Assembly: GCA_021813325.1 (NCBI GenBank) | Contig: JAKALA010000003.1 | Coordinates: 125,114-178,112, forward strand | Source: a bacterium | GTDB taxonomy: Bacteria; Verrucomicrobiota; Verrucomicrobiia; Limisphaerales; UBA11358 | DNA length: 52,999 nt | Direction: 5' to 3' | In this document: in pieces, positions 42,541 through 50,667 of the stretch | How positions within the stretch are numbered: the first letter of the stretch is position 1 | How the letters are laid out: every line of letters begins with the position of its first letter | Notes under the pieces: model-generated | Told to the model about the DNA's origin: nothing | What the model saw: the letters and a program-made list of their open reading frames with translations, nothing else | The model's database searches: none | Program-made: the position numbers and the translations under genes

Positions 42541-42677
42541 TCACACTTCATCGTCGCTATGGCCGGCGCAATACATTCGGCACAGAGCGCTTTTCCGGCG
42601 AATTCCATTGAATCAAAGCTGCCGCAACGTTCGCAGCCCGATGCTTCGATGGGATTGGATTTGGGTTGCAGATTCAC
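42534..42677 (-). CDS. Small zinc-ribbon protein coupled to trpE
   Basis: A 47-codon ORF starting at a GTG that overlaps the trpE stop by four bases (GTGA) and ending at a TAA that overlaps the cydB end by seven. The product opens VNLQPKSNPIEASG and contains CERCGSFDSMEFAGKALCAE with a final CI, a CxxC-x14-CxxC zinc-ribbon arrangement. The coupling to trpE and the intact Cys pairs argue that it is translated. Function unknown. Too short to appear in ordinary ORF calls. Confidence 0.65.
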   Translation of the reverse strand: MNLQPKSNPIEASGCERCGSFDSMEFAGKALCAECIAPAIATMKCDQ

Positions 42678-44176
42678 ACTTTGCCAAATCCTTCGGCCAT
42701 CGCAATCGCCTTGCGCATGGCCATGGACTTGTTGACCGTTTCCTGAAACTCGCCTTCCGGCGTGGAATCATTCACCCAGCCGCCGCCCGCCTGCACGTAA
42801 GCCTTGCCATCTTTGATGAGTGCAGTGCGGATGGTGATGCAAGTGTCCAGATTGCCGTTAAACGAAAAATAACCGACGCAGCCGCCATAGGGTCCGCGGG
42901 CCGTCTGTTCGAGTTCGGAGATGATTTGCATGGCGCGAATTTTCGGCGCGCCGCTCAAGGTGCCGGCGGGGAACGTCGCCCGCATCAAATCGTATGGCGA
43001 TTTGTCGGCGGACAATTTGCCTTCGACTTGCGACACGATGTGCATGACATGGCTGTAGCGCTCAATGATCATCAAATCTTTGACCTGCACGCTGCCAAAA
43101 TCGCAGACACGGCCAATGTCGTTGCGGGCGAGATCCACCAGCATGACGTGTTCGGCGCACTCTTTTGGGTCGGCGAGCAGTTCTTTTTCCAGCGCGGCGT
43201 CTTCTTCACCGGTCTTGCCACGCTTGCGAGTGCCGGCGATCGGGCGAATTTCCACCTTGCCTTCCTCGCAGCGAACATGCAGTTCCGGCGAGGCGCCAAC
43301 GAGCGCCAAGCCATCCAGTTCCAGCAAAAACATGTAGGGCGAGGGATTCACGCTGCGGACGGCCCGGTAAACATCCACGGGCGAAGCGGTCACCGGCGCC
43401 GAAAAGCGCTGTGATCCGACGACCTGAATGATGTCGCCCGCTGTGATATATTTCTTGGACGCTTCGACATTCGCAACGAACTTTTCCTTCGACTGGTTGG
43501 ATTCAAAGGCCATTGGGACCACGTCGTCCGGCAAGGTGACCGGCTGATGTTCACTCGGTTGTTCGAGCAGCGAAAGAATGCGGTCAATTTCGTCGGTGGC
43601 GCTTTCGTAGGCGTCGGCGGGATTTTCGCCGTCGGTCAAAACGACATTCACCAGGATGGTGATGGTCTGTTGCGCCCGGTCAAATGTCAGCAGTTGATCG
43701 GCAATGAGAAAATACATGACCGGCGTGCCCAGTTCATCTTGCGGCGGGCGAGGCACGACGGGTTCCACGTCATGGATGAATTCGTAACCGATGAAGCCGA
43801 TGGCGCCGCCGGTAAAGCGCGGCAAACCGGGCGTGGCCACGGCCTGGAATTTTTTCATGACGCGTTCGACGATTTCGAGGCCGTCCTTCACGTCTTTGCC
43901 GACCACGGCGCTTTCGGTGACGCGGCCATTCTCAAACACCTGCACGTGGCTGCCGTCCTGTCGGATGACGGCTCGCGGGTTGCAGCCAACGAAGGAATAG
44001 CGTCCAACGTGTTCGCCGCCTTCCACGGATTCAAACAGGAAGGATTCGCCCTCGCCACGGATTTTGCGGTAGGCCGAGAGCGGGGTTTCCAAATCCGCCA
44101 AAATACGGCGGGCTACTGGAATCAAATTGCCCTGCGTGGCGAGCTTCTGAAATTCATCAAGCGTTGGCGAATACAT
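42674..44176 (-). CDS. trpE: Anthranilate synthase component I
   Basis: The ATG at 44176 (MYSPTLDEFQKLA) gives 500 residues; a TTG at 44212 is less likely. This is the chorismate-using aminase of tryptophan synthesis. The tryptophan feedback region LFESVEGGEHVGRYSF lies near residue 50. The chorismate-binding core has GTRKRGKTGEEDAALEKELL, LVDLARNDIGRV, FPAGTLSGAPKIRAM and YVQAGGGWVNDSTPEGEFQE. The glutamine amidotransferase subunit trpG is not adjacent. It lies downstream of hisI and a small membrane-protein gene on the same strand. Confidence 0.96.
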   Translation of the reverse strand: MYSPTLDEFQKLATQGNLIPVARRILADLETPLSAYRKIRGEGESFLFESVEGGEHVGRYSFVGCNPRAVIRQDGSHVQVFENGRVTESAVVGKDVKDGLEIVERVMKKFQAVATPGLPRFTGGAIGFIGYEFIHDVEPVVPRPPQDELGTPVMYFLIADQLLTFDRAQQTITILVNVVLTDGENPADAYESATDEIDRILSLLEQPSEHQPVTLPDDVVPMAFESNQSKEKFVANVEASKKYITAGDIIQVVGSQRFSAPVTASPVDVYRAVRSVNPSPYMFLLELDGLALVGASPELHVRCEEGKVEIRPIAGTRKRGKTGEEDAALEKELLADPKECAEHVMLVDLARNDIGRVCDFGSVQVKDLMIIERYSHVMHIVSQVEGKLSADKSPYDLMRATFPAGTLSGAPKIRAMQIISELEQTARGPYGGCVGYFSFNGNLDTCITIRTALIKDGKAYVQAGGGWVNDSTPEGEFQETVNKSMAMRKAIAMAEGFGKV

Positions 44177-44234
44177 GCCAGCCAGAATGAAGAATTCGCG
44201 GCGAAGAGACAAACTATTTGGAGGGCGAACTTGG

Positions 44235-44525
44235 CTATTCGGTTCCCAAGCGTATGTTCCAGCGGTAGCGCGGTTTCAGGTGACTCCGCAATATTAAAGA
44301 GCCGGCGATGAAGATTGGAATGACGAAGAGATACAGCGGCAAGTCTGCCCACAAAGGTCTTTCGCCGGTTGGCCAGTCGGCGAAATCCTCTCCGCCGGTG
44401 TAGATGACATCGTTGTAATCAAACCCGAAATGCCGGATGAACCAAAGGTCGTAACCCGAAATCCAAAGGCCAATTGCCAGAAGTAAAATGGCGAAAACCA
44501 TCGCCAGTTTTCGCCAGAAGCTCAT
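44235..44525 (-). CDS. Small two-helix membrane protein
   Basis: A 96-residue protein with an N-terminal helix (LAMVFAILLLAIGLWISGYD) and a second (LYLFVIPIFIAGSLILRS). The loop between them is acidic and aromatic (FGFDYNDVIYTGGEDFADWP). It lies 15 bp downstream of hisI and 58 bp upstream of trpE, so it probably belongs to the same transcript. No known family is recognised. Confidence 0.6.
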   Translation of the reverse strand: MSFWRKLAMVFAILLLAIGLWISGYDLWFIRHFGFDYNDVIYTGGEDFADWPTGERPLWADLPLYLFVIPIFIAGSLILRSHLKPRYRWNIRLGTE

Positions 44526-44540
44526 AGACCTTGAAAACGT

Positions 44541-44933
44541 TTATTTTTTCTTCCCATACATTTGCTCGGGCGTGAGCATCCGCGATTCGGTGACCTTGAA
44601 CGTTTCGCCAGCCTTCTCAATCGAGCGGAAGAAGCAGGAATTGTAACCTTCATGGCAAGCCGGTCCTTTTTGTTCCACTTGGATCAAAAGGGTGTCGCCG
44701 TCGCAATCGAAGGCGATGTCTTTCACGGACTGCGTGTTGCCGCTTTCTTCGCCCTTCATCCAATATTTTTGACGGGAACGACTCCAAAAATGCGTTTTGC
44801 CGGTTTTGATGGTGTCTTCCAGCGAAGCGCGGTTCATCCAGGCCATCATGACCACGCGGCCGGTCTTTTGTTCCTGAATGATTGCGGGGATTAATCCGTT
44901 CGCATCAAATTTCAATTTGTCGAAAAAGTTCAT
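44541..44933 (-). CDS. hisI: Phosphoribosyl-AMP cyclohydrolase
   Basis: A 130-residue single-domain HisI, the third step of histidine synthesis. The signatures [20 protein letters not shown] and the zinc/magnesium-site block [20 protein letters not shown] (with GYNSCFFR after it) are present. No HisE pyrophosphohydrolase domain is fused. It is followed closely by a small membrane protein and trpE, so histidine and tryptophan functions share a strand here. Confidence 0.97.
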   Translation of the reverse strand: MNFFDKLKFDANGLIPAIIQEQKTGRVVMMAWMNRASLEDTIKTGKTHFWSRSRQKYWMKGEESGNTQSVKDIAFDCDGDTLLIQVEQKGPACHEGYNSCFFRSIEKAGETFKVTESRMLTPEQMYGKKK

Positions 44934-44985
44934 GGGAATATTTCATCAGAATTTGGCCGCCAAACAAAGCGGAAATTGATCAATG

Positions 44986-46053
44986 TCATCTGGTCTTTGC
45001 TTCGGGCGGAGCCGGCTGGGGTGGCGGTTGGTTCGGGGAGGAATTTCCCGCGGCGGCGGAATGGGAGACGGCGGCCGGCGCGACAGGCGGATTGGTTGCA
45101 CTTCCCTCAGCGTCCACGGTGGAAGCGGCGGGATGTGCATGATCTTCCAGCGAGCGCATCAGCCGCTGTTTTAAGTCGAAATAAGCGGTGTTGGTCACGG
45201 CATTGATGTGTGCGCGGGCTTCATCAAATCTGCCTGCGGCGATTTTTATCCGGGCCAGATGCAGTTCCACGCCCTGCCGTTCAGCGTCGGTGGCGGCCAC
45301 ATTCATGGCGTTCGTCCAGGCCATGAGCGCGGCGTTGGTGCGCAGTGGCCGGATGCCGTAATAGCTTTCGGCGTAATCCGTGGCGAGCACGAAATCGTGG
45401 GGCGCGAGTTTCATGGCCGCCTGATAAAGACCCAGCGCCTTGTCGAATACTTGCTGTTCGCTGAGGTTGAAAAATTCCCGGGCATCCTTGCGGAACAAAT
45501 AAACCGTCGTGGCAAAATTTTGGTAATAGACCGGCTCGGACGGGTTCAGCCGGATGGCTTCGGCGTAGTAGGTGAAAGCGTTGGTGACGGGGCTGAATTC
45601 GCCGTAGTAGTTTGCCAGGTTGTTCCAAACCGCCGGATTTTTGGGGTCGAGCTGCTTGGCGTTTTCGTATTGAACTTTGGCCTCATCTGGATCGCCGATG
45701 TCATTGAGAAAACTGCCATAAGCCAGGTAAGCGTCGGCGTAATTTGGATGATTGCGGAGAAATTGGTCGTATTTTTTGCGCACCTGATCAAACCGGTCCC
45801 GGATGCGCTGGTTCAAAACCTGTTTGGCTTCCTGCGTTTGATTGGTGCCGCTGGCGGAAAAGGCTTTGATCCAGTCATTGACTTCATCCTGGGCTGCGTC
45901 ATCCGCAATCATCACCTCGCGAAGTTCCTGTTTTATGGGATCGGCGCTTAATTGCACGGACACGCCGGTTTGATGTCGAATGACGTTGCTGACGGCTTCC
46001 GGTTGATTGGTGGCCAGCAGTGCGCTCAAAAGTCCGATGGTCAGGTCATTCAT
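44986..46053 (-). CDS. TPR-repeat protein
   Basis: From the ATG at 46053 (MNDLTIGLLSALLATNQPEA) this is 355 residues; a GTG two codons earlier is possible. There are at least three tetratricopeptide repeats between about 90 and 220 (YADAYLAYGSFLNDIGDPDE, NPAVWNNLANYYGEF, YYAEAIRLNPSEPVYYQNFA). The C-terminal 60 residues are Pro/Ala/Ser-rich and probably disordered. There is no signal peptide, so cytosolic scaffolding is likely. hisI follows 52 bp downstream. Confidence 0.75.
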   Translation of the reverse strand: MNDLTIGLLSALLATNQPEAVSNVIRHQTGVSVQLSADPIKQELREVMIADDAAQDEVNDWIKAFSASGTNQTQEAKQVLNQRIRDRFDQVRKKYDQFLRNHPNYADAYLAYGSFLNDIGDPDEAKVQYENAKQLDPKNPAVWNNLANYYGEFSPVTNAFTYYAEAIRLNPSEPVYYQNFATTVYLFRKDAREFFNLSEQQVFDKALGLYQAAMKLAPHDFVLATDYAESYYGIRPLRTNAALMAWTNAMNVAATDAERQGVELHLARIKIAAGRFDEARAHINAVTNTAYFDLKQRLMRSLEDHAHPAASTVDAEGSATNPPVAPAAVSHSAAAGNSSPNQPPPQPAPPEAKTR

Positions 46054-46126
46054 GGGCACATCATAGCAGTTTTTGAGGCGAAAGATAGAACTTCAAACGA
46101 ACAAGATTCGGTCCCCGTCCGGGGAT

Positions 46127-46525
46127 TCATGGCCGGGCCTGTCGCGCGAGAACCAGAATTCCTGCGCCGCCCAAAAGACAGGCCGATACGTCGCCGTAAA
46201 GGGGAGACGGCGGGAGCGATAATCTCAGGCCGTGGACGAGCAGGATCAGTCCTTCGACCAGCATGAACGCCCCGAACCATGGAATTGCTGCGTAAAATTT
46301 ACGTGGCCAGACCGTCATGACGAGAAACCAGACACCCACCAAGGCGAAGGCACCCGACGCCATCCGCAGCCAGTAATCCAGCATGGGATCATAGGCGATC
46401 GGTTTGGCCCCAAGCCCCTGTAGCATTTTCGCGGCACTTGACCATCGGGCAAATACGCCAACGATCGAAATGCCCCAGGCAAAGGCCGAGAACCCCAAAA
46501 ATATTCGGAGCAAACGCAGTTTCAT
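46127..46525 (-). CDS. Small polytopic membrane protein
   Basis: Starting at the ATG at 46525 (MKLRLLRIFLGFSAFAWGIS) this is 132 residues with four hydrophobic helices; the longer open frame to 46690 lies inside the cupin gene and is rejected. Basic residues near the second helix (MTVWPRKFYAAIPWFGAFML) fit an inner-membrane topology. It lies 22 bp downstream of the cupin gene on the same strand. It has the helix layout of short DUF-type four-helix proteins; no specific family assigned. Confidence 0.6.
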   Translation of the reverse strand: MKLRLLRIFLGFSAFAWGISIVGVFARWSSAAKMLQGLGAKPIAYDPMLDYWLRMASGAFALVGVWFLVMTVWPRKFYAAIPWFGAFMLVEGLILLVHGLRLSLPPSPLYGDVSACLLGGAGILVLARQARP

Positions 46526-46547
46526 GGTCGTTTTGATCTGGTCCAGG

Positions 46548-46997
46548 TTATTTGGCCGCGGCCAAATCATGCGGCACAAACTTGATGACGTAATAGGTGG
46601 CGCGATTGGTGCCGGCATTCCGCAGCCCGTGCAGTTCACCCGCCGCCTCGAAAATGATGCCGCCAGCGGTGACGAGATTGGTGTGGTCAACCTGATAGGC
46701 CGCCACGGTGCCCTCTTTGATGATCATCATTTCCTCATCGGCGTGTTGGTGTGGCGGATGCGGTTCGGCGCCGGGATTCAACGTGGTGACATGGCATTCG
46801 AGCGTGGCCAGGGTTGGGGTTGGCGCATCAAATACGCCGCGGCGTTCGCCGGATTTTGTTGGCAGCGCTTTCAGATCAGCCCATTGAAACACCGAACAAT
46901 GCATCACTGGCTTTTTGGCGGATTGAGCCAGAGACATCACACTGAAAGCGCACACCAAGGTGACGCCAGCTACCAGGAGATCGCGGCGGGTAATCAT
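46548..46997 (-). CDS. Exported cupin-domain protein, Tat-type leader
   Basis: The ATG at 46997 gives 149 residues starting MITRRDLLVAGVTLVC, with twin arginines followed by a hydrophobic run, a likely Tat signal ending near FSVMSLAQ. The cupin barrel holds metal ligands in PHPPHQHADEEMMIIKEGT and a later AGELHGLRNAG His. It resembles small periplasmic cupins, possibly metal-dependent dioxygenase-like or sugar-binding. The role is not known. The downstream membrane protein gene is 22 bp away. Confidence 0.75.
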   Translation of the reverse strand: MITRRDLLVAGVTLVCAFSVMSLAQSAKKPVMHCSVFQWADLKALPTKSGERRGVFDAPTPTLATLECHVTTLNPGAEPHPPHQHADEEMMIIKEGTVAAYQVDHTNLVTAGGIIFEAAGELHGLRNAGTNRATYYVIKFVPHDLAAAK

Positions 46998-47075
46998 AGC
47001 CTCATTTCCCCTGCAAACGAGGCTCAAGTCAAGCGGACAAAGTCAGTTGTTTCAAGCCGGCGAATCGTTTGACGT

Positions 47076-47483
47076 TCATGCGTTCCCGAGTTTGAGCAGC
47101 CGGTCGGCCTGCACTTTGGTCAAAGGCGTGACGGAAAGGCGCGATTGTTTGACCAACGGCATTTCCCGCAGAACCGCATCGGCTTTGATCGTTTCCAGAG
47201 TTACCGGGCTTTTGAATGCTTTGACCGGAGCCAGATCCACACAGGACCAGTCGCCTTCCTTGGCGGTGGCATCGGGATAAAACTCTTTCGTCACCTTGGC
47301 CAGTCCGACCACCTGTTTGTCGCTGACGCTGTGGTAGAAAAAAACGTGGTCGCCCGATTTCATGGCGCGCAGGTTGTTTCGCGCCTGAAAGTTACGGACA
47401 CCGGTCCAAGCGGTCGAACCATCCTTGACCAGTTGTGCCCACGAATAGGCTTCGGGTTCGGATTTCACCAGCCAGTAGTTCAT
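47076..47483 (-). CDS. EVE-domain protein (YTH/PUA-related)
   Basis: A 135-residue protein beginning MNYWLVKSEPEAYSWAQLVK, the EVE-domain hallmark, with AWTGVRNFQARNNLRAMKSG and later YPDATAKEGDWSCVDL. EVE domains bind modified bases in nucleic acids. Frames upstream of 47483 lack homology, and the ATG is favoured. It is divergent from the YggS gene with a 41-bp gap, a spacing that leaves room for only a compact shared promoter. Confidence 0.93.
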   Translation of the reverse strand: MNYWLVKSEPEAYSWAQLVKDGSTAWTGVRNFQARNNLRAMKSGDHVFFYHSVSDKQVVGLAKVTKEFYPDATAKEGDWSCVDLAPVKAFKSPVTLETIKADAVLREMPLVKQSRLSVTPLTKVQADRLLKLGNA

Positions 47484-47524
47484 AAAGAATTTACGATTGC
47501 CAATTTGCGATTTACGATGGCGCC

Positions 47525-48226
47525 GTGAGTTTTGCCGAAAACCTTGCATCAATTCAACAACGGATTCACGCGGCGTGTGACCGGGCGGGTCGTGATCCCG
47601 GCAGTGTCGCCCTGCTGGCGGTGTCCAAGACGCATCCGCCCGAATCCATTCGCGAAGCGGTGAATTGCGGTCAGTTGTTTTTTGGCGAAAATAAAATTCA
47701 AGAAGCCAGGGCGAAAATACCGCTCTGCCCGGGAAAGGCGCGCTGGCATTTCATCGGCCATTTGCAGTCGAACAAGGTGCGCGACGCCGTGGAATTATTT
47801 GAGATGATTCAAGGCGTGGACAGCCTGAACCTTGCCAGAGAGATTTCCAAACGGGCGGAACAGGCGTCCAAGACCCTGCCTGTCTTGCTCGAGATGAATG
47901 TCGCCGGGGAGGGGAGCAAGTTTGGCTACAAGCCTGACCAACTGCTTTCCGAATTGAATGAGTTGAATGCCCTGCCGCGAATTGAAATTCATGGACTCAT
48001 GGCGATTCCTCCCTATGCTCCCGTGCCGGAGCGGGCAAGACCTTATTTCCAAAAATTGCGTGACCTGAAGAACGATTGCGAGCAGGTGCTCGGGGCGCCA
48101 TTGCCAGAGTTGAGCATGGGCATGAGCGGCGATTTCGAAGTGGCTATTGAGGAAGGCTCTACGATTGTCCGGGTGGGCACGGCCTTGTTTGGTGAGCGAA
48201 TCAGTCGCTTTAAGCCGGCAAACTGA
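47525..48226 (+). CDS. PLP homeostasis protein (YggS/PROSC family)
   Basis: A 233-residue protein starting at GTG 47525. The PLP lysine lies in ALLAVSKTHPPESIREA (Lys35), with the later blocks FFGENKIQEARAKI, WHFIGHLQSNKVRDAVELFE, GLMAIPPYAP and the C-terminal LSMGMSGDFEVAIEEGSTIV and VRVGTALFG. It binds pyridoxal 5'-phosphate and balances vitamin B6 and amino-acid pools. pdxH elsewhere in the window makes the same cofactor. A GTG start is used because no nearby in-frame ATG is upstream. Confidence 0.95.
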   Translation: MSFAENLASIQQRIHAACDRAGRDPGSVALLAVSKTHPPESIREAVNCGQLFFGENKIQEARAKIPLCPGKARWHFIGHLQSNKVRDAVELFEMIQGVDSLNLAREISKRAEQASKTLPVLLEMNVAGEGSKFGYKPDQLLSELNELNALPRIEIHGLMAIPPYAPVPERARPYFQKLRDLKNDCEQVLGAPLPELSMGMSGDFEVAIEEGSTIVRVGTALFGERISRFKPAN

Positions 48227-48292
48227 CTGGCGGCGCCGGGCAATTGGGTCTAAATGATTTCACTAATTGGCCGATATGGTCTAAATTGAGGC

Positions 48293-48619
48293 ATGACTGT
48301 AGATACTTTTAAGCGCGAGATTGCGGAAGCGGTGGCGGCCTACGATCGTTTCGTTGTCTGCCTGCACAAGACACCGGACGAGTTTGGCGCCGCGTTGCAG
48401 TCATTGATCCAAAAGGCGATTCGCGCCTATGAGACCCGTCCCGCAGGAATGCGACATGGGATTGCTTTGGACAAGGAAGTGACGATTATTCTCAGCCAGG
48501 GCGATGCGGAATATCCGCTCTGCGGAATCTACTTCAACCTGCACTCGCCCTACAAAAAGGACGCTTTGCCCAAGACGGTCCAGCCGTTCGTCGAAAAATC
48601 GCCGGAAGGTGCCGAATAG
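48293..48619 (+). CDS. Hypothetical protein
   Basis: A 108-residue cytosolic protein of unknown function. It is largely helical at the N-terminus (TFKREIAEAVAAYDRFVVCL, then LQSLIQKAIRAYETRPAGM) with a beta-rich C-terminal half (EVTIILSQGDAEYPLCGIYF). There is no signal peptide or membrane segment. The codon use resembles neighbouring genes. It is convergent with the lipoprotein gene that starts one base later. Confidence 0.55.
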   Translation: MTVDTFKREIAEAVAAYDRFVVCLHKTPDEFGAALQSLIQKAIRAYETRPAGMRHGIALDKEVTIILSQGDAEYPLCGIYFNLHSPYKKDALPKTVQPFVEKSPEGAE

Positions 48620-48988
48620 TTATTCATCCCGGACCGAATCGCCGGCTTTGGCGTCGCCGGAAACCAGGTCGGCCACAATATTGTTATCATATTGCGGACC
48701 GGTCACGCGTAATTCAGCGGTTTTCAGCCCATCACGATAAAGAAACAGGGGCTGATCCACTTTGGGCATCAAACCGCCGGGGAAATTTAAAACCACGAAC
48801 CGGCCCACCGTGTTCACGGACATCACCTTCGCCGCCAGCGACGTGTCGGGCGTAATGATTTTTCCCACCTTGGCCTGAGTGGGCTTTGGCGCCACCGCCT
48901 TGTTATGCGATGAAAAACAGCCGGTGACAGCAAAAATCAAAAGCAGGGCCGCCGTCGGCACCGTCACGGATTTTAGAGGCAAATTCAT
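48620..48988 (-). CDS. Lipoprotein of unknown function
   Basis: A 122-residue protein. The signal peptide VTVPTAALLLIFAVTGC ends in an AVTGC lipobox, so Cys24 would be lipidated. The mature part (about 98 residues, with VGKIITPDTSLAAKVMSVNT and GGLMPKVDQPLFLYRDG) looks like a small beta-barrel/OB-type domain. It lies 36 bp after folK on the same strand. Confidence 0.65.
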   Translation of the reverse strand: MNLPLKSVTVPTAALLLIFAVTGCFSSHNKAVAPKPTQAKVGKIITPDTSLAAKVMSVNTVGRFVVLNFPGGLMPKVDQPLFLYRDGLKTAELRVTGPQYDNNIVADLVSGDAKAGDSVRDE

Positions 48989-49024
48989 GGCAAAAATTCC
49001 CTAATTTTGGAAGCGGAATCAAGT

Positions 49025-49522
49025 TTATGCGTCGTGAAATATTTCGCATTGTTCCCGGCTTGCCAGGCCGGCCAAAAGTTGTGCGACGGTTTTCGTCTGT
49101 CCCGGCAAAATGAGTCCCGGTGCGATTTCGACGAGTGGCGCCAGCACAAAACGGCGTTGATGCGCACGCGGATGGGGCAAGGTTAGCTGCGGAGACGAAC
49201 GGATTTCGTCGCCGAACGCGATCAAGTCCAAATCGAGTGGCCGGGCTTCATTCAGGATTTTTTTGGGTTGCCGGCCGTTTTTTTTTTCCAGCTCCTGTAG
49301 TTTGGCAAACAAGGTTTCGGGGGTTTCGCCTTTCTGCGGCACCAGGCCGATAACTGCATTTAGAAAACTCGGCGAATCGGGCGGGCAATCCACCGGCGTT
49401 GTCTGCCACAGCGAAGATTTTAACACGGGGCCGTCGGACAAATCACCCAATTGCAAAATCGCGCGAAAAAGGTTCTCCCGGGTATTACCGAGATTGGATC
49501 CAAGGGCGACAATGGCCAGCAT
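49025..49522 (-). CDS. folK: 2-amino-4-hydroxy-6-hydroxymethyldihydropteridine pyrophosphokinase
   Basis: A 165-residue HPPK of folate synthesis. The signatures ALGSNLGNTRENLFRAI, SPSFLNAVIGL and the P-loop-like RPLDLDLIAFGDEI with LPHPRAHQRRFVLAPLVEIA are clear. ATG 49522 overlaps the stop of the HAAS-domain gene by one base (TGATG); GTG 49525 gives one residue more. The enzyme transfers pyrophosphate from ATP to hydroxymethyl-dihydropterin. Translational coupling to a membrane protein is unusual and probably lineage-specific. Confidence 0.95.
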   Translation of the reverse strand: MLAIVALGSNLGNTRENLFRAILQLGDLSDGPVLKSSLWQTTPVDCPPDSPSFLNAVIGLVPQKGETPETLFAKLQELEKKNGRQPKKILNEARPLDLDLIAFGDEIRSSPQLTLPHPRAHQRRFVLAPLVEIAPGLILPGQTKTVAQLLAGLASREQCEIFHDA

Positions 49523-50262
49523 CACGCCGTAGTTTTGGCCAGGATTTCACGCCGTGCAAGCAGCAAGGTGACGACGATCATCCCCAGGGTTTCAGCCGAA
49601 TTAGCCGCAATGGAGCCGTAACTGATGGCGGGAAGAAAACGCTCAAACACCTCCCAGTTTAACGTTCTAGCCATGAGCGCGGTGCTGCCGCCGGATACAA
49701 CGCGCGTCAATACCAAGGCGGTGAGACACAATCCAACCATGAGTGCAGGTCTTTGGGAGGCAGCGTTACAGCCGGCGGATTTCCACTTCGATTTTCCAAC
49801 CAAAAAACGCCAGACAAGCATAAATGCGAAACCAAATGTCAGCAGTCGCACACAGGCACTTTGAAAACCAAGCAGCCAAGGCATCCAGCTTGAAGTTTGA
49901 ACTGATTTTCCAAATTGCACAAAAGCAGTTGTCGTCGCAACCGTCACGATGGTTGACACGGATTGCACCAAGGCGAGCGCCTGAACTCCAATCAACATCC
50001 ACAAGACGCGATTCAGCCAGATGTTGCGCGAATTAACTTTGCCAAACTCTTCTGTAAGCAAAGGAGTTGCGCCCAATCGGCGGCGGGCAATAAAAAATGC
50101 TTCCTCTGTGGTAAGTCCATTTTGTTCCAGTTTTTCGATTGAATCGCGGAGATGCGCTCCCAGCTCATCCAAATTCTCGGTGCGAAAAACGGCGGACTGG
50201 TTAAGCGATTCCCGCCACTGTTGAATGGCTTGGTTCAGGTTAAATGCGGGGTTTGTTTCCAT
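49522..50262 (-). CDS. HAAS-domain membrane protein of a PadR pair
   Basis: A 246-residue protein from the ATG at 50262. Residues 1-75 (QAIQQWRESLNQSAVFRTEN, then LDELGAHLRDSIEKLEQNGL) form the HAAS/permease-prefix helical domain typically encoded beside PadR regulators. Four or five membrane helices follow (ALALVQSVSTIVTVATTTAF, LLTFGFAFMLVWRFLV, MVGLCLTALVLTRVV, MIVVTLLLARR). The gene overlaps the padR gene end by 28 bases and folK by one. It may be an effector or partner of the PadR regulator. Confidence 0.75.
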   Translation of the reverse strand: METNPAFNLNQAIQQWRESLNQSAVFRTENLDELGAHLRDSIEKLEQNGLTTEEAFFIARRRLGATPLLTEEFGKVNSRNIWLNRVLWMLIGVQALALVQSVSTIVTVATTTAFVQFGKSVQTSSWMPWLLGFQSACVRLLTFGFAFMLVWRFLVGKSKWKSAGCNAASQRPALMVGLCLTALVLTRVVSGGSTALMARTLNWEVFERFLPAISYGSIAANSAETLGMIVVTLLLARREILAKTTA

Positions 50263-50573
50263 AATTTTGCCATTGTTTCGTGGACGGTGAGCCATCGCAG
50301 TTTTTCTTCCTGCAACGCTTTGCGGCCTTCCTTGCGCAGCCGGTAATATTTTCGCTTGCGACCGGTCTCGGCTGCGCGCCACTCGGATTCGATCATTGCT
50401 TCCTTTTCCATCCAGTGTAGCACGGGATAGAGCATGCCTTCAGTCCATTCGATCTTGCCACCGGAAAGTTCGCGCACGCGCTGGATGAGGGCGTAGCCGT
50501 AATTTTCACCCTCCGTCAGCACGGACAAAACCAGCGGCACAGTCGAGGCGGCGGCAAGTTCTTTAGTAAGCAT
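50235..50573 (-). CDS. PadR-family transcriptional regulator
   Basis: A 112-residue PadR winged-helix protein from the ATG at 50573: PLVLSVLTEGENYGYALIQR, GGKIEWTEGMLYPVLHWMEK and GRKRKYYRLRKEGRKALQEE are diagnostic. It likely represses the linked membrane protein gene, which it overlaps by 28 bases. The frame is open further upstream through a run of 16 G on this strand, but the ATG is preferred since the family core begins directly after it. The G tract therefore lies in the promoter/leader region. Confidence 0.9.
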   Translation of the reverse strand: MLTKELAAASTVPLVLSVLTEGENYGYALIQRVRELSGGKIEWTEGMLYPVLHWMEKEAMIESEWRAAETGRKRKYYRLRKEGRKALQEEKLRWLTVHETMAKLWKQTPHLT

Positions 50574-50626
50574 AGCAATGCTATGCCTAACGCTGCGATG
50601 TGTGTAAAGCGAAAAAAAACGGAGGT

Positions 50627-50642
50627 CCCCCCCCCCCCCCCC
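50627..50642 (+). repeat. 16-base homopolymer C tract upstream of padR
   Basis: Sixteen consecutive C residues between the dapB end (50668) and the padR start (50573). Long homopolymers of this kind can slip and vary, so it may alter padR leader or promoter spacing, or may be an assembly/sequencing artefact. Confidence 0.9.
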
Positions 50643-50667
50643 GGAAAATTTCATCACGTGCCTGTGG

